A stretch of DNA of 64,000 bases from Verrucomicrobiota bacterium (GCA_023432225.1 JAEYUW010000033.1:264265-328264), one strand, 5' to 3'. Shown: positions 8,688 to 17,814, counted from the first letter of the stretch. Made by a program: numbers and translations. The notes: a model not told the origin generated them from the sequence alone.

Positions 8688-11579
8688 ATGGCATTGTCTC
8701 GCGAATCCCTCGCCCCGCTCGACACCTTTGAACGCCGCCACACCGGCTCCCCCGCCGCCGATGTCGCTGAAATGCTCCGCACCGTCGGCTATGAGTCGGT
8801 CGACGCCCTCGCCGACGCCGCCGTGCCAGCCAAGATCCGCCTGAAGCGTCCGCTGCGCCTCCCCGCCGCCCTCGGCGAGCGCGAGGCCCTGGCCGAACTC
8901 CGCGCCATCGCCGCGAAGAACAAGGTTTACCGCTCCTTCATCGGTCTCGGCTACTACGACACCGCCACGCCCGGCGTCATCCAGCGCAACATCCTCGAAA
9001 ATCCCGCCTGGTATACCGCCTACACGCCGTATCAGGCCGAGATTTCGCAAGGCCGCCTCGAAGCGCTCCTGAATTTCCAGACGCTCATCACCGACCTCAC
9101 CGGCCTCGAGATCGCCAACGCCTCCATGCTCGACGAAGGCACCGCCGCCGCCGAAGCCATGATGCTCGCGCACCGCGTGAAGCTCGGCGAAGCCGCCGGC
9201 GCCTCGACCTTCTTCGTCTCCGAGCGCTGCCACCCGCAGACGATCGACATCGTCCGCACGCGCGCCAAGCCCCTTAACGTCTCCGTCGTCGTCGGCAATC
9301 ACGCGACCTTCGACTTCTCCGCCGGCAATGTCTTTGGCGTGCTCGTCCAATACCCGGACACGACCGGCAGCATCGTCGACTTCGCCGCGTTCTTCGAAAA
9401 AGCCCACGCCGCCGGCGCGCTCTGCGTCGTCGCCACGGATCTCCTCGCGCTCACGCTCCTGAAAGCCCCGGGCGAATTCGGTGCCGACGTCGCGGTCGGC
9501 TCCGCGCAACGCTTCGGCGTGCCGATGGGCTTTGGCGGACCGCACGCCGGTTTCCTCGCCACCAAGGACGCCTACAAACGCCAGATGCCCGGCCGCCTCG
9601 TCGGCGTCTCGAAGGATGCGCAAGGCAACCCCGGCATGCGCCTCGCCCTCGGCACGCGCGAGCAACACATCCGCCGCGACAAGGCCACGTCCAACATCTG
9701 CACCGCGCAAGTGCTCCTCGCCGTCATGGCGTCGATGTATGCCGTCTATCACGGCCCCGAAGGCCTGAAGAAAATCGCCCAGCGCACGCGCTCGCTCGCG
9801 CAGCTCCTCGCCAACGCGCTCAAGACCACCAACGCGATCGTCAACACCGACCCGATCTTCGACACGCTCACGATCTCCGGCGTCGACGCCACCGCGCTGC
9901 ACGCCGCCGCCGACGCGCGGAAAATCAATCTGCGCCGCGTCAACGACACCACCGTCGGCATTGCGCTCGACGAGACGACCACGCTCGAGGAAGTCGAGAC
10001 GCTCGCCGCCCTTTTCGGCGCGACGCTCAGCCTCGAGACCGAGCCCGTCGGCTACGCGACCGGTCTCGCGCGCACGTCGCCGTTCCTCACCGCCAAGGTG
10101 TTCAACAGCTACCACACCGAGCACGAGATGCTGCGCTACATCAAGCGCCTCGAGTTGAAGGACCTCTCGCTCGTCCACTCGATGATCTCGCTCGGTTCGT
10201 GCACGATGAAGCTCAACGCCACCGCCGAGATGTTTCCGGTCACGTGGCCCGAGTTCGGCCGCTTGCACCCGTTCGCACCCGCCGAGCAATCGAAGGGCTA
10301 CGCGAAGATGTTCAAGGACCTCGAAAAATGGCTCAGCGAAATCACCGGCTTCGCGCAGGTCTCGCTGCAGCCCAACGCCGGCTCGCAAGGCGAATACGCC
10401 GGCCTCCTCGTCATCCGCGCCTACCACGAGTCGCGCGGCGAAGGTCACCGCAACATCTGCCTCATTCCGACGTCTGCGCACGGCACTAATCCCGCCAGCG
10501 CCGCGATGAACGGCATGACCGTCGTCCCCGTCGCCTGCGACGCCAGCGGCAACATCGATGTCGCCGACCTCAAGGCCAAGGCCGAGCAGCACGCCGCGAA
10601 TCTCTCCGCGCTCATGGTCACCTACCCGTCGACCCATGGCGTGTTCGAGACCGCCATCCGCGACATCTGCAAGATCGTCCACGCCGCCGGCGGCCAGGTT
10701 TACATGGACGGCGCGAACATGAACGCGCAAGTCGGCCTCACCTCGCCGGGCTTCATCGGCGCCGACGTCTGCCACCTGAATCTCCACAAGACCTTCTGCA
10801 TTCCGCACGGCGGCGGCGGCCCCGGCGTCGGCCCGATCGGCGTCGCGAAACATTTGGTGCCTTTCCTGCCCGGCCACGCCGTAAGCGCTCCCGCGATCGC
10901 TTCGCCCGGCACCGCCATCGGCGCCGTCAGCGCCGCGCCCTACGGCAGCGCGAGCATCCTTGTCATTACCTGGATGTATATTCGCATGATGGGCGCCGAC
11001 GGCCTGACGCGCGCGACGAAGTTCGCGCTCCTCAACGCCAACTACATCGCCAAGCGCCTCGAGAATCATTTCCCGGTGCTCTACAAGGGCGCCAGCGGCC
11101 TCGTCGCGCACGAGTGCATCCTCGAGTTCCGCCCGTGGAAAAAGCACGGCCTCGAAGTCGAGGACGTCGCGAAGCGCCTGATGGATTACGGCTACCACGC
11201 GCCCACGATGTCGTTCCCCGTCCCCGGCACGCTCATGATCGAGCCGACCGAGAGCGAGACGAAGACCGAACTCGACCGCTTCTGCGACGTGCTCATCTCG
11301 ATCCACGGCGAAATGGCCGCGGTCGCGAGCGGCGAGAGCGACAAGCTCAACAACCCGCTGAAGCACGCCCCGCACACCGCGGCGGTGGTGACGGCGAGCG
11401 AGTGGCCGCACCCGTATTCGCGCGAAGTCGCCGCGTTCCCCGACAAGTGGACGCGCGCCTCGAAGTTCTGGCCCACCGTCGGCCGCATCGACAACGTCTA
11501 CGGCGACCGCAACCTCGTGTGCTCGTGCGTCGGGATGGAGGCCTACGCGCAAAACGCGAACCAGCCCACGCCCGCCTAA
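8688..11579 (+). CDS. gcvP: Glycine dehydrogenase (decarboxylating), P protein
   Basis: 963 residues, normal for the single-chain P protein. It decarboxylates glycine with pyridoxal phosphate and transfers the aminomethyl group to lipoyl-GcvH. The N-terminal half begins DTFERRHTGSPAADVAEML. The C-terminal half has the PLP-lysine motif HLNLHKTFCIPHGGGGPG followed by VGPIGVAKHL. ATG 8688 is chosen because the upstream extension is not protein-like. gcvT and gcvH are not adjacent, and no glycine riboswitch is apparent in the 200 nt upstream. The gene ends just before two REP palindromes and a good terminator. Confidence 0.97.
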   Translation: MALSRESLAPLDTFERRHTGSPAADVAEMLRTVGYESVDALADAAVPAKIRLKRPLRLPAALGEREALAELRAIAAKNKVYRSFIGLGYYDTATPGVIQRNILENPAWYTAYTPYQAEISQGRLEALLNFQTLITDLTGLEIANASMLDEGTAAAEAMMLAHRVKLGEAAGASTFFVSERCHPQTIDIVRTRAKPLNVSVVVGNHATFDFSAGNVFGVLVQYPDTTGSIVDFAAFFEKAHAAGALCVVATDLLALTLLKAPGEFGADVAVGSAQRFGVPMGFGGPHAGFLATKDAYKRQMPGRLVGVSKDAQGNPGMRLALGTREQHIRRDKATSNICTAQVLLAVMASMYAVYHGPEGLKKIAQRTRSLAQLLANALKTTNAIVNTDPIFDTLTISGVDATALHAAADARKINLRRVNDTTVGIALDETTTLEEVETLAALFGATLSLETEPVGYATGLARTSPFLTAKVFNSYHTEHEMLRYIKRLELKDLSLVHSMISLGSCTMKLNATAEMFPVTWPEFGRLHPFAPAEQSKGYAKMFKDLEKWLSEITGFAQVSLQPNAGSQGEYAGLLVIRAYHESRGEGHRNICLIPTSAHGTNPASAAMNGMTVVPVACDASGNIDVADLKAKAEQHAANLSALMVTYPSTHGVFETAIRDICKIVHAAGGQVYMDGANMNAQVGLTSPGFIGADVCHLNLHKTFCIPHGGGGPGVGPIGVAKHLVPFLPGHAVSAPAIASPGTAIGAVSAAPYGSASILVITWMYIRMMGADGLTRATKFALLNANYIAKRLENHFPVLYKGASGLVAHECILEFRPWKKHGLEVEDVAKRLMDYGYHAPTMSFPVPGTLMIEPTESETKTELDRFCDVLISIHGEMAAVASGESDKLNNPLKHAPHTAAVVTASEWPHPYSREVAAFPDKWTRASKFWPTVGRIDNVYGDRNLVCSCVGMEAYAQNANQPTPA

Positions 11580-11580
11580 A

Positions 11581-11634
11581 GTAGCGCCGGCTTCCAGCCG
11601 GCGCCCCTGTAGCGGAATTCGTAAGAATTTCGCC
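11581..11634. repeat. Two GTAG-headed REP palindromes
   Basis: Directly after the gcvP stop codon come two different REP-like units: GTAG plus a GCGCCGGCTTCCAGCCGGCG stem (11581-11606), and GTAG plus GCGGAATTCGTAAGAATT (11609-11634). The second stem recurs at 22680 with one loop change. Confidence 0.7.
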
Positions 11635-11636
11635 CC

Positions 11637-11665
11637 AGCCCCGCCTCGCGCGGGGCTTTTCTTTT
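11637..11665 (+). terminator. gcvP intrinsic terminator
   Basis: AGCCCCG and CGGGGCT arms around a short loop (CCTCGCG), followed by TTTTCTTTT. This is a strong rho-independent terminator downstream of gcvP. Confidence 0.8.
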
Positions 11666-11773
11666 CAGCGCTTCTTTCGTCGAGGGGCCGCCGACGCCTG
11701 CCGATCCGCGCCGCCCAATGCTGCGAGGCGGCGAGCAGCCGATCGAGAAAGCATCAGCCTAGATTCAGCAGTT

Positions 11774-11911
11774 GGAACCACGGATTTCGCGGACGGCACG
11801 GATAGTTCAAGACATCGGCTTCTAGCGCGCCTCACCCGCGAAGTGAACTCCGGCAACAGCGAGCCCCCCCCCCGACCCAACTCCATCCGCGCAATCAGCG
11901 TAATCCGTGGT
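11774..11911. repeat. Phased 9-nt inverted repeat (CACGGAT type)
   Basis: The left arm holds three 9-nt units (ACCACGGAT, TTCGCGGAC, GGCACGGAT), and the right arm AATCAGCGTAATCCGTGGT is its degenerate reverse complement, about 90 bp away. It fills most of the gene-free gap 11666-11970, which also has a run of ten C near 11867. No gene is seen in that gap. Confidence 0.6.
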
Positions 11912-11970
11912 GCATTCTTCTGCGGGATTTGGGATCAGCGAGAAACGAATCTCACTGCGCTTGGATTTTT

Positions 11971-12324
11971 TCACGGACGAGGCCCCAACTCAGCCAGCAT
12001 CTGTTCGGCGACCTTCAGCAAAACCGGCACGTCATTCTGAACCGCATCCCACAGAACCTCGTGCTCGATGACGTCGTAGCCGTGACTTAATCGGTCGCGC
12101 GTTCCTGCGATCTCCTTCCACGGCACTTGCGGGTAGCGATCCCGCAGTTTCGGTGGCAGCCTTTTCACGGCTTCACCCACGATCTAGAGAAAGCGTTCCA
12201 ACGCTGCGGTGGCCTGCCAGTCCGCCAACAACGTCTCCAGCGTTTTCCCTGCGCAAATCTCCTGCGCCCGAGCGGCCGCCGTCTTCAGCTGCCGCAACGT
12301 GACTCGCGGGTCATGAACGCTCAT
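11971..12324 (-). pseudogene. hepT: HEPN-family (HepT/DUF86) toxin gene with an in-frame stop
   Basis: Read from ATG 12324, the frame gives 46 residues (MSVHDPRVTLRQLKTAAA to ...AALERFL), one TAG at 12184-12186, then IVGEAVKRLPPKLRDRYP to the natural end: 116 residues in all, normal for HepT. In the family the position of the stop is usually Glu (LEIIGEAVKRL), so one G-to-T change of GAG explains it. The RNase motif R-x4-H-x-Y is intact (RDRLSHGYD). The start overlaps the end of the antitoxin-like gene by 14 nt. HepT toxins are ribonucleases inactivated by their MntA partner. This copy is probably inactive unless the stop is read through or is a sequencing error. Confidence 0.8.
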
Positions 12325-12622
12325 AAATGGGAAGCGCCTCGCGCCGCACCGCGGCGTCTATGTGCGGGCTCAGGCGGGAGAAAAAATCGACGCGATGACC
12401 AAGGATTTCCGCCAATTGGTCCGCGTAGCCAAAATAACGAAAGCCCACTCCGCGCGTCGCCCCCGGCTCAAACTCTGCCAGCACATCCACATCGCTCTGC
12501 AGCGGATCGAAATCGTCGCGCAACACCGAACCGAACAAGCTCAGCTTCCGAATCCCGCGCGCCCGGCAAAACTCCGCGACCTTCTCGCGGTCGATGTGAA
12601 TCGGCAGCTCGGCGATGCTCAT
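12311..12622 (-). CDS. mntA: MNT-type nucleotidyltransferase antitoxin
   Basis: 103 residues, minimal nucleotidyltransferase fold. KLSLFGSVLRDDFDPLQSDV followed by DVL carries the GS...DxD active-site signature. MntA-type enzymes adenylylate the HepT toxin and so neutralise it. ATG 12622 (MSIAELPIHIDREKV) is chosen because the open extension upstream is not protein-like. The gene overlaps hepT by 14 nt, which points to translational coupling. The antitoxin is intact although its toxin is broken, the expected order of decay for a toxin-antitoxin pair. Confidence 0.85.
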   Translation of the reverse strand: MSIAELPIHIDREKVAEFCRARGIRKLSLFGSVLRDDFDPLQSDVDVLAEFEPGATRGVGFRYFGYADQLAEILGHRVDFFSRLSPHIDAAVRREALPIYERS

Positions 12623-12695
12623 GCGCCGCAACCTACCCACCCGCCCCCAACCCGCAAGCCCGGAGCCGGAAGCGGCAGCCGCCACACCCGCCCAC

Positions 12696-12992
12696 TCACG
12701 CATTCGCAAACGCGAAGTAGCCCGACGCGAATTCGCCACGGAGATGATGACCGCGCAGAAAATCCTCCACCGCTTGCCGCCGCACCGTCCGCTCGGCCTC
12801 ATCCGTGGGCCAGCGCTCGGGAGCGAAGAGGACGATCGGATCTGCCCCGTCGTGCAACCAACCGAAGCCTTCCACGAAGGCTATCAGTCGCCGCTCTTTC
12901 TGCGTCGCGGACGGCAGTCGATAGAAGCCCATTCCGGGGCCCGCCATGAAACCGGTTTCATCGAGCTCTGCCTCCTGCCAACGAATTGTCAT
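12696..12992 (-). CDS. Hypothetical protein in the restriction-toxin island
   Basis: 98 residues from ATG 12992 (MTIRWQEAELDETGFMAGPG). It is acidic and aromatic-rich with no signal peptide or membrane helix; a FVEGFGWLHDGADPIVLFAP core suggests a small alpha/beta protein. The family is not recognised. It lies 39 nt after hsdS and 73 nt before mntA on the same strand, so it is likely co-transcribed. It may be an accessory of either system, or simply cargo. Confidence 0.6.
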   Translation of the reverse strand: MTIRWQEAELDETGFMAGPGMGFYRLPSATQKERRLIAFVEGFGWLHDGADPIVLFAPERWPTDEAERTVRRQAVEDFLRGHHLRGEFASGYFAFANA

Positions 12993-13031
12993 GGATCAAA
13001 TCCCACCCGGACTACGGCCGAAAGCAAACGG

Positions 13032-14399
13032 CTACTCGAGCAACTTCATCGCCGCCGGTTCGCCTTGTTCGATGGCGACCTCGACGGCGCGCTGAGCGAG
13101 GGCGAGCAATGCCTGGGCTTCGAGCTTTGCCGCCAACGCTGCTTTGGCCTGCCGTTCAAAGACAGCTTGTTTTTCCGGCGGCAGCACCGGGACGAAAATT
13201 CTGGCGACATCCTTCGCGTAGAGATGGAGCTGCCCGGTCGCGCCGGTGATGTAGCGCTCGATTAGCATCTGGCCAAAGCGCGAGCGCAGGTAGGCGGCAA
13301 CGTAATAGGGATTGAGCTCATTTTGCCGGACGACGGTGACTTCGCTCACCGTGCCGTATCTTCCGGGCTTGTCGAAGACCTGCACCTTGCCGATGGAGCC
13401 GAAACCAATGGACGAAATGAGGATGTCACCGCGTTGTAGCTCGAAAATATCCGCTCCGGAAGCGGCACGGAGGAAACGGTCGTCGTCGTCGATATCACGT
13501 AGGTCTCCCGAGCGGATGATGGGCACGGTGCCGTCTTCCGCATAGGGCACGGTGTCCCCTTTGAGCACTTCCCCCAAGGAGCCGAGCTGCTTTAACGGGA
13601 ACCGGGCCTCGAGCTCGTGCTCGAGCGCGGCGTAGCGAGGCGCATGAAATTCCGCGTCAAACCGGGGGCCTCCCGCCACCTCCGAAGCGCGGCGCATGTA
13701 GGTCAGCGGATCGGGCGGACGCCAGTTGTCGAGGCCGAGGGCGTGGAGCATGGTTTGCTCGGCGCCGGCGAGTTGTGCGGCGGCAACGGCGCTCAGGCGT
13801 TCTGCATTTTGGCAGGCATTCAGAAACCTCTCTTGAAAACCACTGCTCCCCCGGAAAATGAGAAATTTGCGAATGTCATCAGGATATAGTTCAACCTGAC
13901 CCGATGAGCCGCGTGTGTGTTGTTCGGCCTGCAGTTGGCCAACGCTACCTGTCAGTTGAATAGCTACAAACCGTGGGTCCAATTTGGCCCCTGGTTTGAT
14001 GCGTAAGATAGTCACGTGATTATCGGGCAGTGCATCCTGTGTGGCCGAATAGAACGACACGCGCCCGATTGTGCCTACTCCTGTCCCGTTTATCAGAATA
14101 TCGCCGGATTTGATCACGGGATTACCCGACTCTATTCTTGCCAGGCGATTGTCTTCACCGAGCAGCACTTTGCCCATCCGAACATGCTTCGAATTGATGA
14201 CAGGCAGCCCTTCATCAGCGTAATCAGGCTGCGAGCCGCGTTCGCAGTAGGCGAGGATGTCACCCAAGGTAACCACATCCGGTTGGCGACGGATGCGACT
14301 GACTAGCGCTTCGAATTGAGGACGGAAGTATTCTGCGTCGAAACGCTTCGCACCGAAAACATCTGAAGCAAATTTTTCCGTAACTTCTAGCCCCTCCAT
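13032..14399 (-). CDS. hsdS: Restriction-modification DNA specificity subunit
   Basis: 455 residues from ATG 14399. It contains two target-recognition domains of the HsdS fold, each with the hallmark pair of a GDIL segment and a C-terminal GQ segment: SGDILINGTGVGTIGRVSF with SSGQVELYPDDIRKF, and RGDILISSIGFGSIGKVQV with TGQLHLYAKDVARI. Helical spacers join and follow them. It would set the bipartite DNA target for the upstream methyltransferase-nuclease, which ends 32 nt away on the same strand. Local GC content dips within this gene (about 13.9-14.3 kb), as is common for horizontally acquired restriction systems. Confidence 0.9.
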   Translation of the reverse strand: MEGLEVTEKFASDVFGAKRFDAEYFRPQFEALVSRIRRQPDVVTLGDILAYCERGSQPDYADEGLPVINSKHVRMGKVLLGEDNRLARIESGNPVIKSGDILINGTGVGTIGRVSFYSATQDALPDNHVTILRIKPGAKLDPRFVAIQLTGSVGQLQAEQHTRGSSGQVELYPDDIRKFLIFRGSSGFQERFLNACQNAERLSAVAAAQLAGAEQTMLHALGLDNWRPPDPLTYMRRASEVAGGPRFDAEFHAPRYAALEHELEARFPLKQLGSLGEVLKGDTVPYAEDGTVPIIRSGDLRDIDDDDRFLRAASGADIFELQRGDILISSIGFGSIGKVQVFDKPGRYGTVSEVTVVRQNELNPYYVAAYLRSRFGQMLIERYITGATGQLHLYAKDVARIFVPVLPPEKQAVFERQAKAALAAKLEAQALLALAQRAVEVAIEQGEPAAMKLLE

Positions 14400-14431
14400 C
14401 AGCGCCTTGAAGCGGGCGCCATTGAAGGGGC

Positions 14432-16537
14432 TTACCGAAAAAAAGGCAGCTTCTCCTTCTTCGCGAATTCCTCAAAGGCCTCGGCGATGCCCTCGGGCGT
14501 GCGGTTCCCACCTTTCAGCGGCACGCTGAAGAAATCGTGTTGCACGACCTGGTGTCCGTGGCTGTCGCGCACGGGAAGTCCGTCGGCACCCTTCACCCAG
14601 ATTTTGTCGCCGCGATTATCCTTCGACGGGAGGCGCTGCGTGGCGAAGAAGATGGGGTAGTCGGCGACCTTGGGGCAGAGCGGTCCGGCGGCGGGGTCAT
14701 CGTTCCACTTCTGCACGAAAAGCACGGAGGTCTTTGTTGGGGTATGTGGTTTGAAAGTATTAACGTGCAGGCCGACGACGGCGAGCAGACGGCAACGGTC
14801 AGCGATCCAGCGGCGCACGCGTTCGTCGGTAGAGTTATTGAAGCGGCCCTGGGGCAGGACGACGGCCATGCGTCCGCCGGGTTTGAGGAAGTCGAGATTG
14901 CGCTCGATGAAGAGCAGGTCGCGACCGACGGAGCTCTCGAGTTTACCTTGGCCACCGTCCTTGGCTACCTTGTGGGCGAGCTCATAGGGCGCGAGCATGT
15001 CGGTCTGCTTGATTTCGCCGGCGAAAGGCGGATTGGCCAAGAGGACGTCAAACTGGAAGGCCCGGTTATCGCCCTTGGCGGCGCGGAGCGCCCGCAGTTT
15101 CTTCCAACCGGGGCCGTAAGTTTCGCGCCAAGTGCGGTCGCCGGGCACCTTGTCTTTCTCGTCGCCAGTGAGATCCTCCCAGCGACGGTAGTCGAGGGTG
15201 TTGAGGTGGAGGACGTTGGTCTGGCCGTCGCCAGCGATGAGGTTGAGACAGCGGGCGACGCGCACGGAGCGCTCGTCGAAGTCGATGGCGAAGACTTTTT
15301 CCTGAACGTATTTTTCGCAGCGGCGGGGCTTTTTCTGGAGAGTGAATAGGTGGGAGGCGTTGAACCCTTCCTCGCGCAGGACGCGTTCCCACACGTGGAA
15401 GATGGCGTGCATGGTGAAGCCGGCGGAACCGCACGCTGTGTCGATTAGCGTTTCGCTCTCGCCGGGGTTGAGCATGCGCACGCACAGGTCGATGACGTGG
15501 CGCGGAGTGAAGTATTGGCCCTTCTCGCCCTTGGAGGACTTGTTGACGAGATATTCGAATGCCTCGTCCACGACGTCGAGGTTGCTGTTGAAGAGCTTGT
15601 ATTCCTCGAGAGAGCCTACGCAGACAGCGAGGTGGTCAGGGGTGAGCTTGATCTTCTCGTCGGGCGGGAAAACGCCCTCCCATTTGGCCTTGGCCTCGTC
15701 GAAGAGATCTTGGATGCGGGTCTTGAGCTGGGAGGCAGTGTTGGTGTTGCGGAAGCGGATGTGGTCGTATTCGCCGCGGTAGCAGGAGAGCTCGTCGTAG
15801 AGCTTGGTAAAGACGAGTTTGAAAACCTCCTCGAACACATCGACGCCGGCGTTGGCGAGCACCTCGTCCTCCATCTCAAGGATGCGGTCTTTCAGCGAAC
15901 GGGCTTCGCTGGAAATCTCCCGAGCCTTCTCCTTCTCGACCAGGGTGTCGATGGTCCAAGGCTGATCGGCAACGTCCGAGATGTCCTGCGAAGCGGTTGG
16001 CAGGGCAGGGATCTCAACAAAGTAGTTGGGATTTTTGCGGTGCCAGAAGGTCTTATCGCGGCCGTTGCTCCACACGGCCAGCGGAGCGCCGGTGGCATGA
16101 CAGTAGGATTTGAGCTGCTCCTTACCGTCCTTCAGCTTGTCGGCCTTCACCTCGACGATGAGATAGGGAATGGTGGCGCGCTCGGCCTCGAACACGACGA
16201 TGTCGGCGCGCTTCGAGGTGTCGCGCCCGAAGGTGACGGGATATTCGACCGCTAGCCGGGAAACGGGATATTTGTAGTGAGTGAGGAGGCGATGAATCCA
16301 GAGTTGGCGGACGATCTCCTCGGATTTTGCGGGCACGTCCTTTTGACGGACTTGGCAGCGAATAACGGGGCGGTCGCCTTTGCCGTAAGCGAGGAGTTTC
16401 TCGATGGTCTTACGCTCGGCGGAGCCGAAGAGGCCGAGAGTCGCGGCGGCTTCGACGGAGGGGATGATGTCTTGAAGCGAAGGAGCGGAGACAGCGGATA
16501 CGCCGCTCGATGAGGCAGAGCTGTTTTGTGAGGACAC
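14432..16537 (-). CDS. Fused PD-(D/E)XK nuclease and N6-adenine DNA methyltransferase
   Basis: 701 residues. Residues ~75-160 match the type I HsdR N-terminal nuclease: Glu in RLAVEYP (99), RADIVVF (Asp112), LIVEVKAD (Glu129-Val-Lys131) and QLKSY (Q141xxxY145). A helical linker follows, then a class-gamma N6-adenine methyltransferase with GQYFTP (340-345), SAM-binding DTACGSAGF (366-374) and catalytic NPPF (502-505). No SF2 helicase/translocase is present and no hsdR gene is near. With the adjacent specificity subunit this makes a two-gene restriction-modification set, closer to type IIB/IIG logic (BcgI-like) than to type I. The start is GTG at 16537, with no better in-frame ATG nearby. Confidence 0.85.
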   Translation of the reverse strand: MSSQNSSASSSGVSAVSAPSLQDIIPSVEAAATLGLFGSAERKTIEKLLAYGKGDRPVIRCQVRQKDVPAKSEEIVRQLWIHRLLTHYKYPVSRLAVEYPVTFGRDTSKRADIVVFEAERATIPYLIVEVKADKLKDGKEQLKSYCHATGAPLAVWSNGRDKTFWHRKNPNYFVEIPALPTASQDISDVADQPWTIDTLVEKEKAREISSEARSLKDRILEMEDEVLANAGVDVFEEVFKLVFTKLYDELSCYRGEYDHIRFRNTNTASQLKTRIQDLFDEAKAKWEGVFPPDEKIKLTPDHLAVCVGSLEEYKLFNSNLDVVDEAFEYLVNKSSKGEKGQYFTPRHVIDLCVRMLNPGESETLIDTACGSAGFTMHAIFHVWERVLREEGFNASHLFTLQKKPRRCEKYVQEKVFAIDFDERSVRVARCLNLIAGDGQTNVLHLNTLDYRRWEDLTGDEKDKVPGDRTWRETYGPGWKKLRALRAAKGDNRAFQFDVLLANPPFAGEIKQTDMLAPYELAHKVAKDGGQGKLESSVGRDLLFIERNLDFLKPGGRMAVVLPQGRFNNSTDERVRRWIADRCRLLAVVGLHVNTFKPHTPTKTSVLFVQKWNDDPAAGPLCPKVADYPIFFATQRLPSKDNRGDKIWVKGADGLPVRDSHGHQVVQHDFFSVPLKGGNRTPEGIAEAFEEFAKKEKLPFFR

Positions 16538-17014
16538 GGGGCTGGAACATTCGCGCGATGTTCAGCCCTCTGTCGGGGATGGCTTTGCTCTGTATGAGGA
16601 CTCTACCGAGGTGCTCGCGTCAAAAACGCGAAAGGGACGTGCCAATAACACGCCCCTTAACAGGCACCTGGAAGAGCCTCACAAGAGCGCTATCAGCACG
16701 CCCCCAGTCGGGGGCGATGCGTCGAGCGCCGTCTTGTGGTCGAAATTTTCCAGGTTTCGTTAAGGACAGCAGCCGAAGCTACGCGAAATGGATGTTGGTT
16801 AGTGGTGGTTCGGTTCGATCAAAATGGGTTGGAACGGAAATTGGCCCGTGAAGCCCGCAGCGAAGCGAGCCCGCGCACGCATGGCAAGCGCGTCATCCAC
16901 GAAGCTCGCCGTGAATTCAATAGCCGATCCCTGTTTCTGATTTTTGCGTTCTTTGTGCTTCTTGTGGCCAATCCGATCGGAGGCCGGCTGGAAGCCGGCG
17001 CTACTTGCGGTGCC
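16538..17014. other. Gene-free boundary of the restriction island
   Basis: 477 bp without a supported gene. It contains a GC hairpin (CGCCCCCAGTCGGGGGCG near 16702-16720), a lone 9-nt-type repeat arm (16936-16972) and a REP half (16983-17004). This is the probable left edge of the restriction island; no integrase, attachment site or tRNA was recognised. Confidence 0.5.
16936..17004. repeat. Single 9-nt repeat arm next to a REP half
   Basis: TTTTTGCGTTCTTTGTGC followed by TTCTTGTGGCCAA is the same right-arm sequence as at 49319-49354. It is followed within a few bases by GCCGGCTGGAAGCCGGCG plus CTAC, an inverse-orientation REP matching the one after gcvP. Confidence 0.6.
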
Positions 17015-17584
17015 TTACTCCTCGCCTTCGATCTCCGGCGCCTTCACGGGCGCAAGCAGGCGGTCGAGCTCCGCCTGCGTCGGGTTGCGGATCGAGAGCA
17101 CGGTGAGCATCGACGGGCCCGCGGGCAGCTGCACTGGCGTCGGCGTGCCGACTTTCAAGCCGAGCAGCGCGGCGGCGAGCGGCGAGTTGTGCGGCAGGCA
17201 CTCAATGTTGGTCTCGGCATCGGTCGTGGTCTCGCCGTAGGTCGCGACGAGGAATTTGAAACTGTCCTTCCGCTTCGCGCCGACGTCCTGCTTCTCGATT
17301 TTGATCACGTGGCCGAGTTGCACGAAATCGGTCGGCTTCGTCAGCCACCCGGCGGGATCGATTTCGATGAACGTGTTGCGGCGATAAAAGCGGTCGAGAT
17401 CGTCCATCTTGCGATCGACGGCGCGGATGGCGTCCTTCGCGGCCTTGAAGCCGAAGTTTTCGCGCAGGTCGCCCTGGCTGTGCGCCTCCATCTTGTCCTC
17501 GACGAGCGCGGCGCGTTTCACCTTCAGCGCCTCGAACTCGTCGGTCAACGCGCGCAGGAAACCATTGCGCACGTAGATCGTCAT
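17015..17584 (-). CDS. GreA/GreB-family transcription factor
   Basis: 189 residues. The N-terminal coiled coil has the tip signature GDLRENFGFKAAKD (compare GDLKENAEY in GreA), carrying the acidic residues that position Mg2+ in the RNA polymerase secondary channel to stimulate cleavage of backtracked RNA. The C-terminal FKBP-like domain includes NSPLAAALLGLKVGTPTPVQ. It is longer than canonical GreA (~158) because of a longer central segment, so it may be a GreA paralogue rather than the main factor. ATG 17584 is chosen; the frame remains open upstream through repeat DNA. It is divergent from the FAH gene, with a large inverted repeat between them. Confidence 0.82.
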   Translation of the reverse strand: MTIYVRNGFLRALTDEFEALKVKRAALVEDKMEAHSQGDLRENFGFKAAKDAIRAVDRKMDDLDRFYRRNTFIEIDPAGWLTKPTDFVQLGHVIKIEKQDVGAKRKDSFKFLVATYGETTTDAETNIECLPHNSPLAAALLGLKVGTPTPVQLPAGPSMLTVLSIRNPTQAELDRLLAPVKAPEIEGEE

Positions 17585-17697
17585 CGGCGGTGGTGGAGCG
17601 AGACGGAAAATATTTTTGCGACGCGGCGGGGCCATACGCGCCGAGTGAGCGAACCAGCAAGCGAAACGCAAGCTGCGCTGCTGACCACCAACCGGCG

Positions 17698-17814
17698 AAA
17701 CCACAGAAAGCACGGAATACACAGAAACAAGGCGCCCGCCCAGAGGCTCGATTTCCGCCGGCTCTCGTTTGGGCGCAGAAAATTTCTTCTGTGTCTTCCG
17801 TGTTTTCTGTGGTT
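17698..17814. repeat. Phased 9-nt inverted repeat between divergent genes
   Basis: The left arm has units ACCACAGAA, AGCACGGAA and TACACAGAA. The right arm TTCTGTGTCTTCCGTGTT then TTCTGTGGTT is its near-perfect reverse complement, with a ~57-nt loop. It sits in the promoter region shared by the gre-like and FAH genes, so it cannot be acting only as a terminator. Confidence 0.75.

Noticed and set aside
8649..11552. Long open frame antisense to gcvP
   Set aside because: Low-complexity Ala/Gly/Glu/Val shadow; gcvP is unmistakable on the plus strand.
11843..12040. Short plus-strand frame over the C-run and repeat arm
   Set aside because: It spans a 9-nt-type repeat arm and part of the hepT antisense; no support as a gene.
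16736..17014. Plus-strand frame downstream of the restriction island
   Set aside because: It translates repeat arms and antisense of the gre-like gene; no coherent protein.
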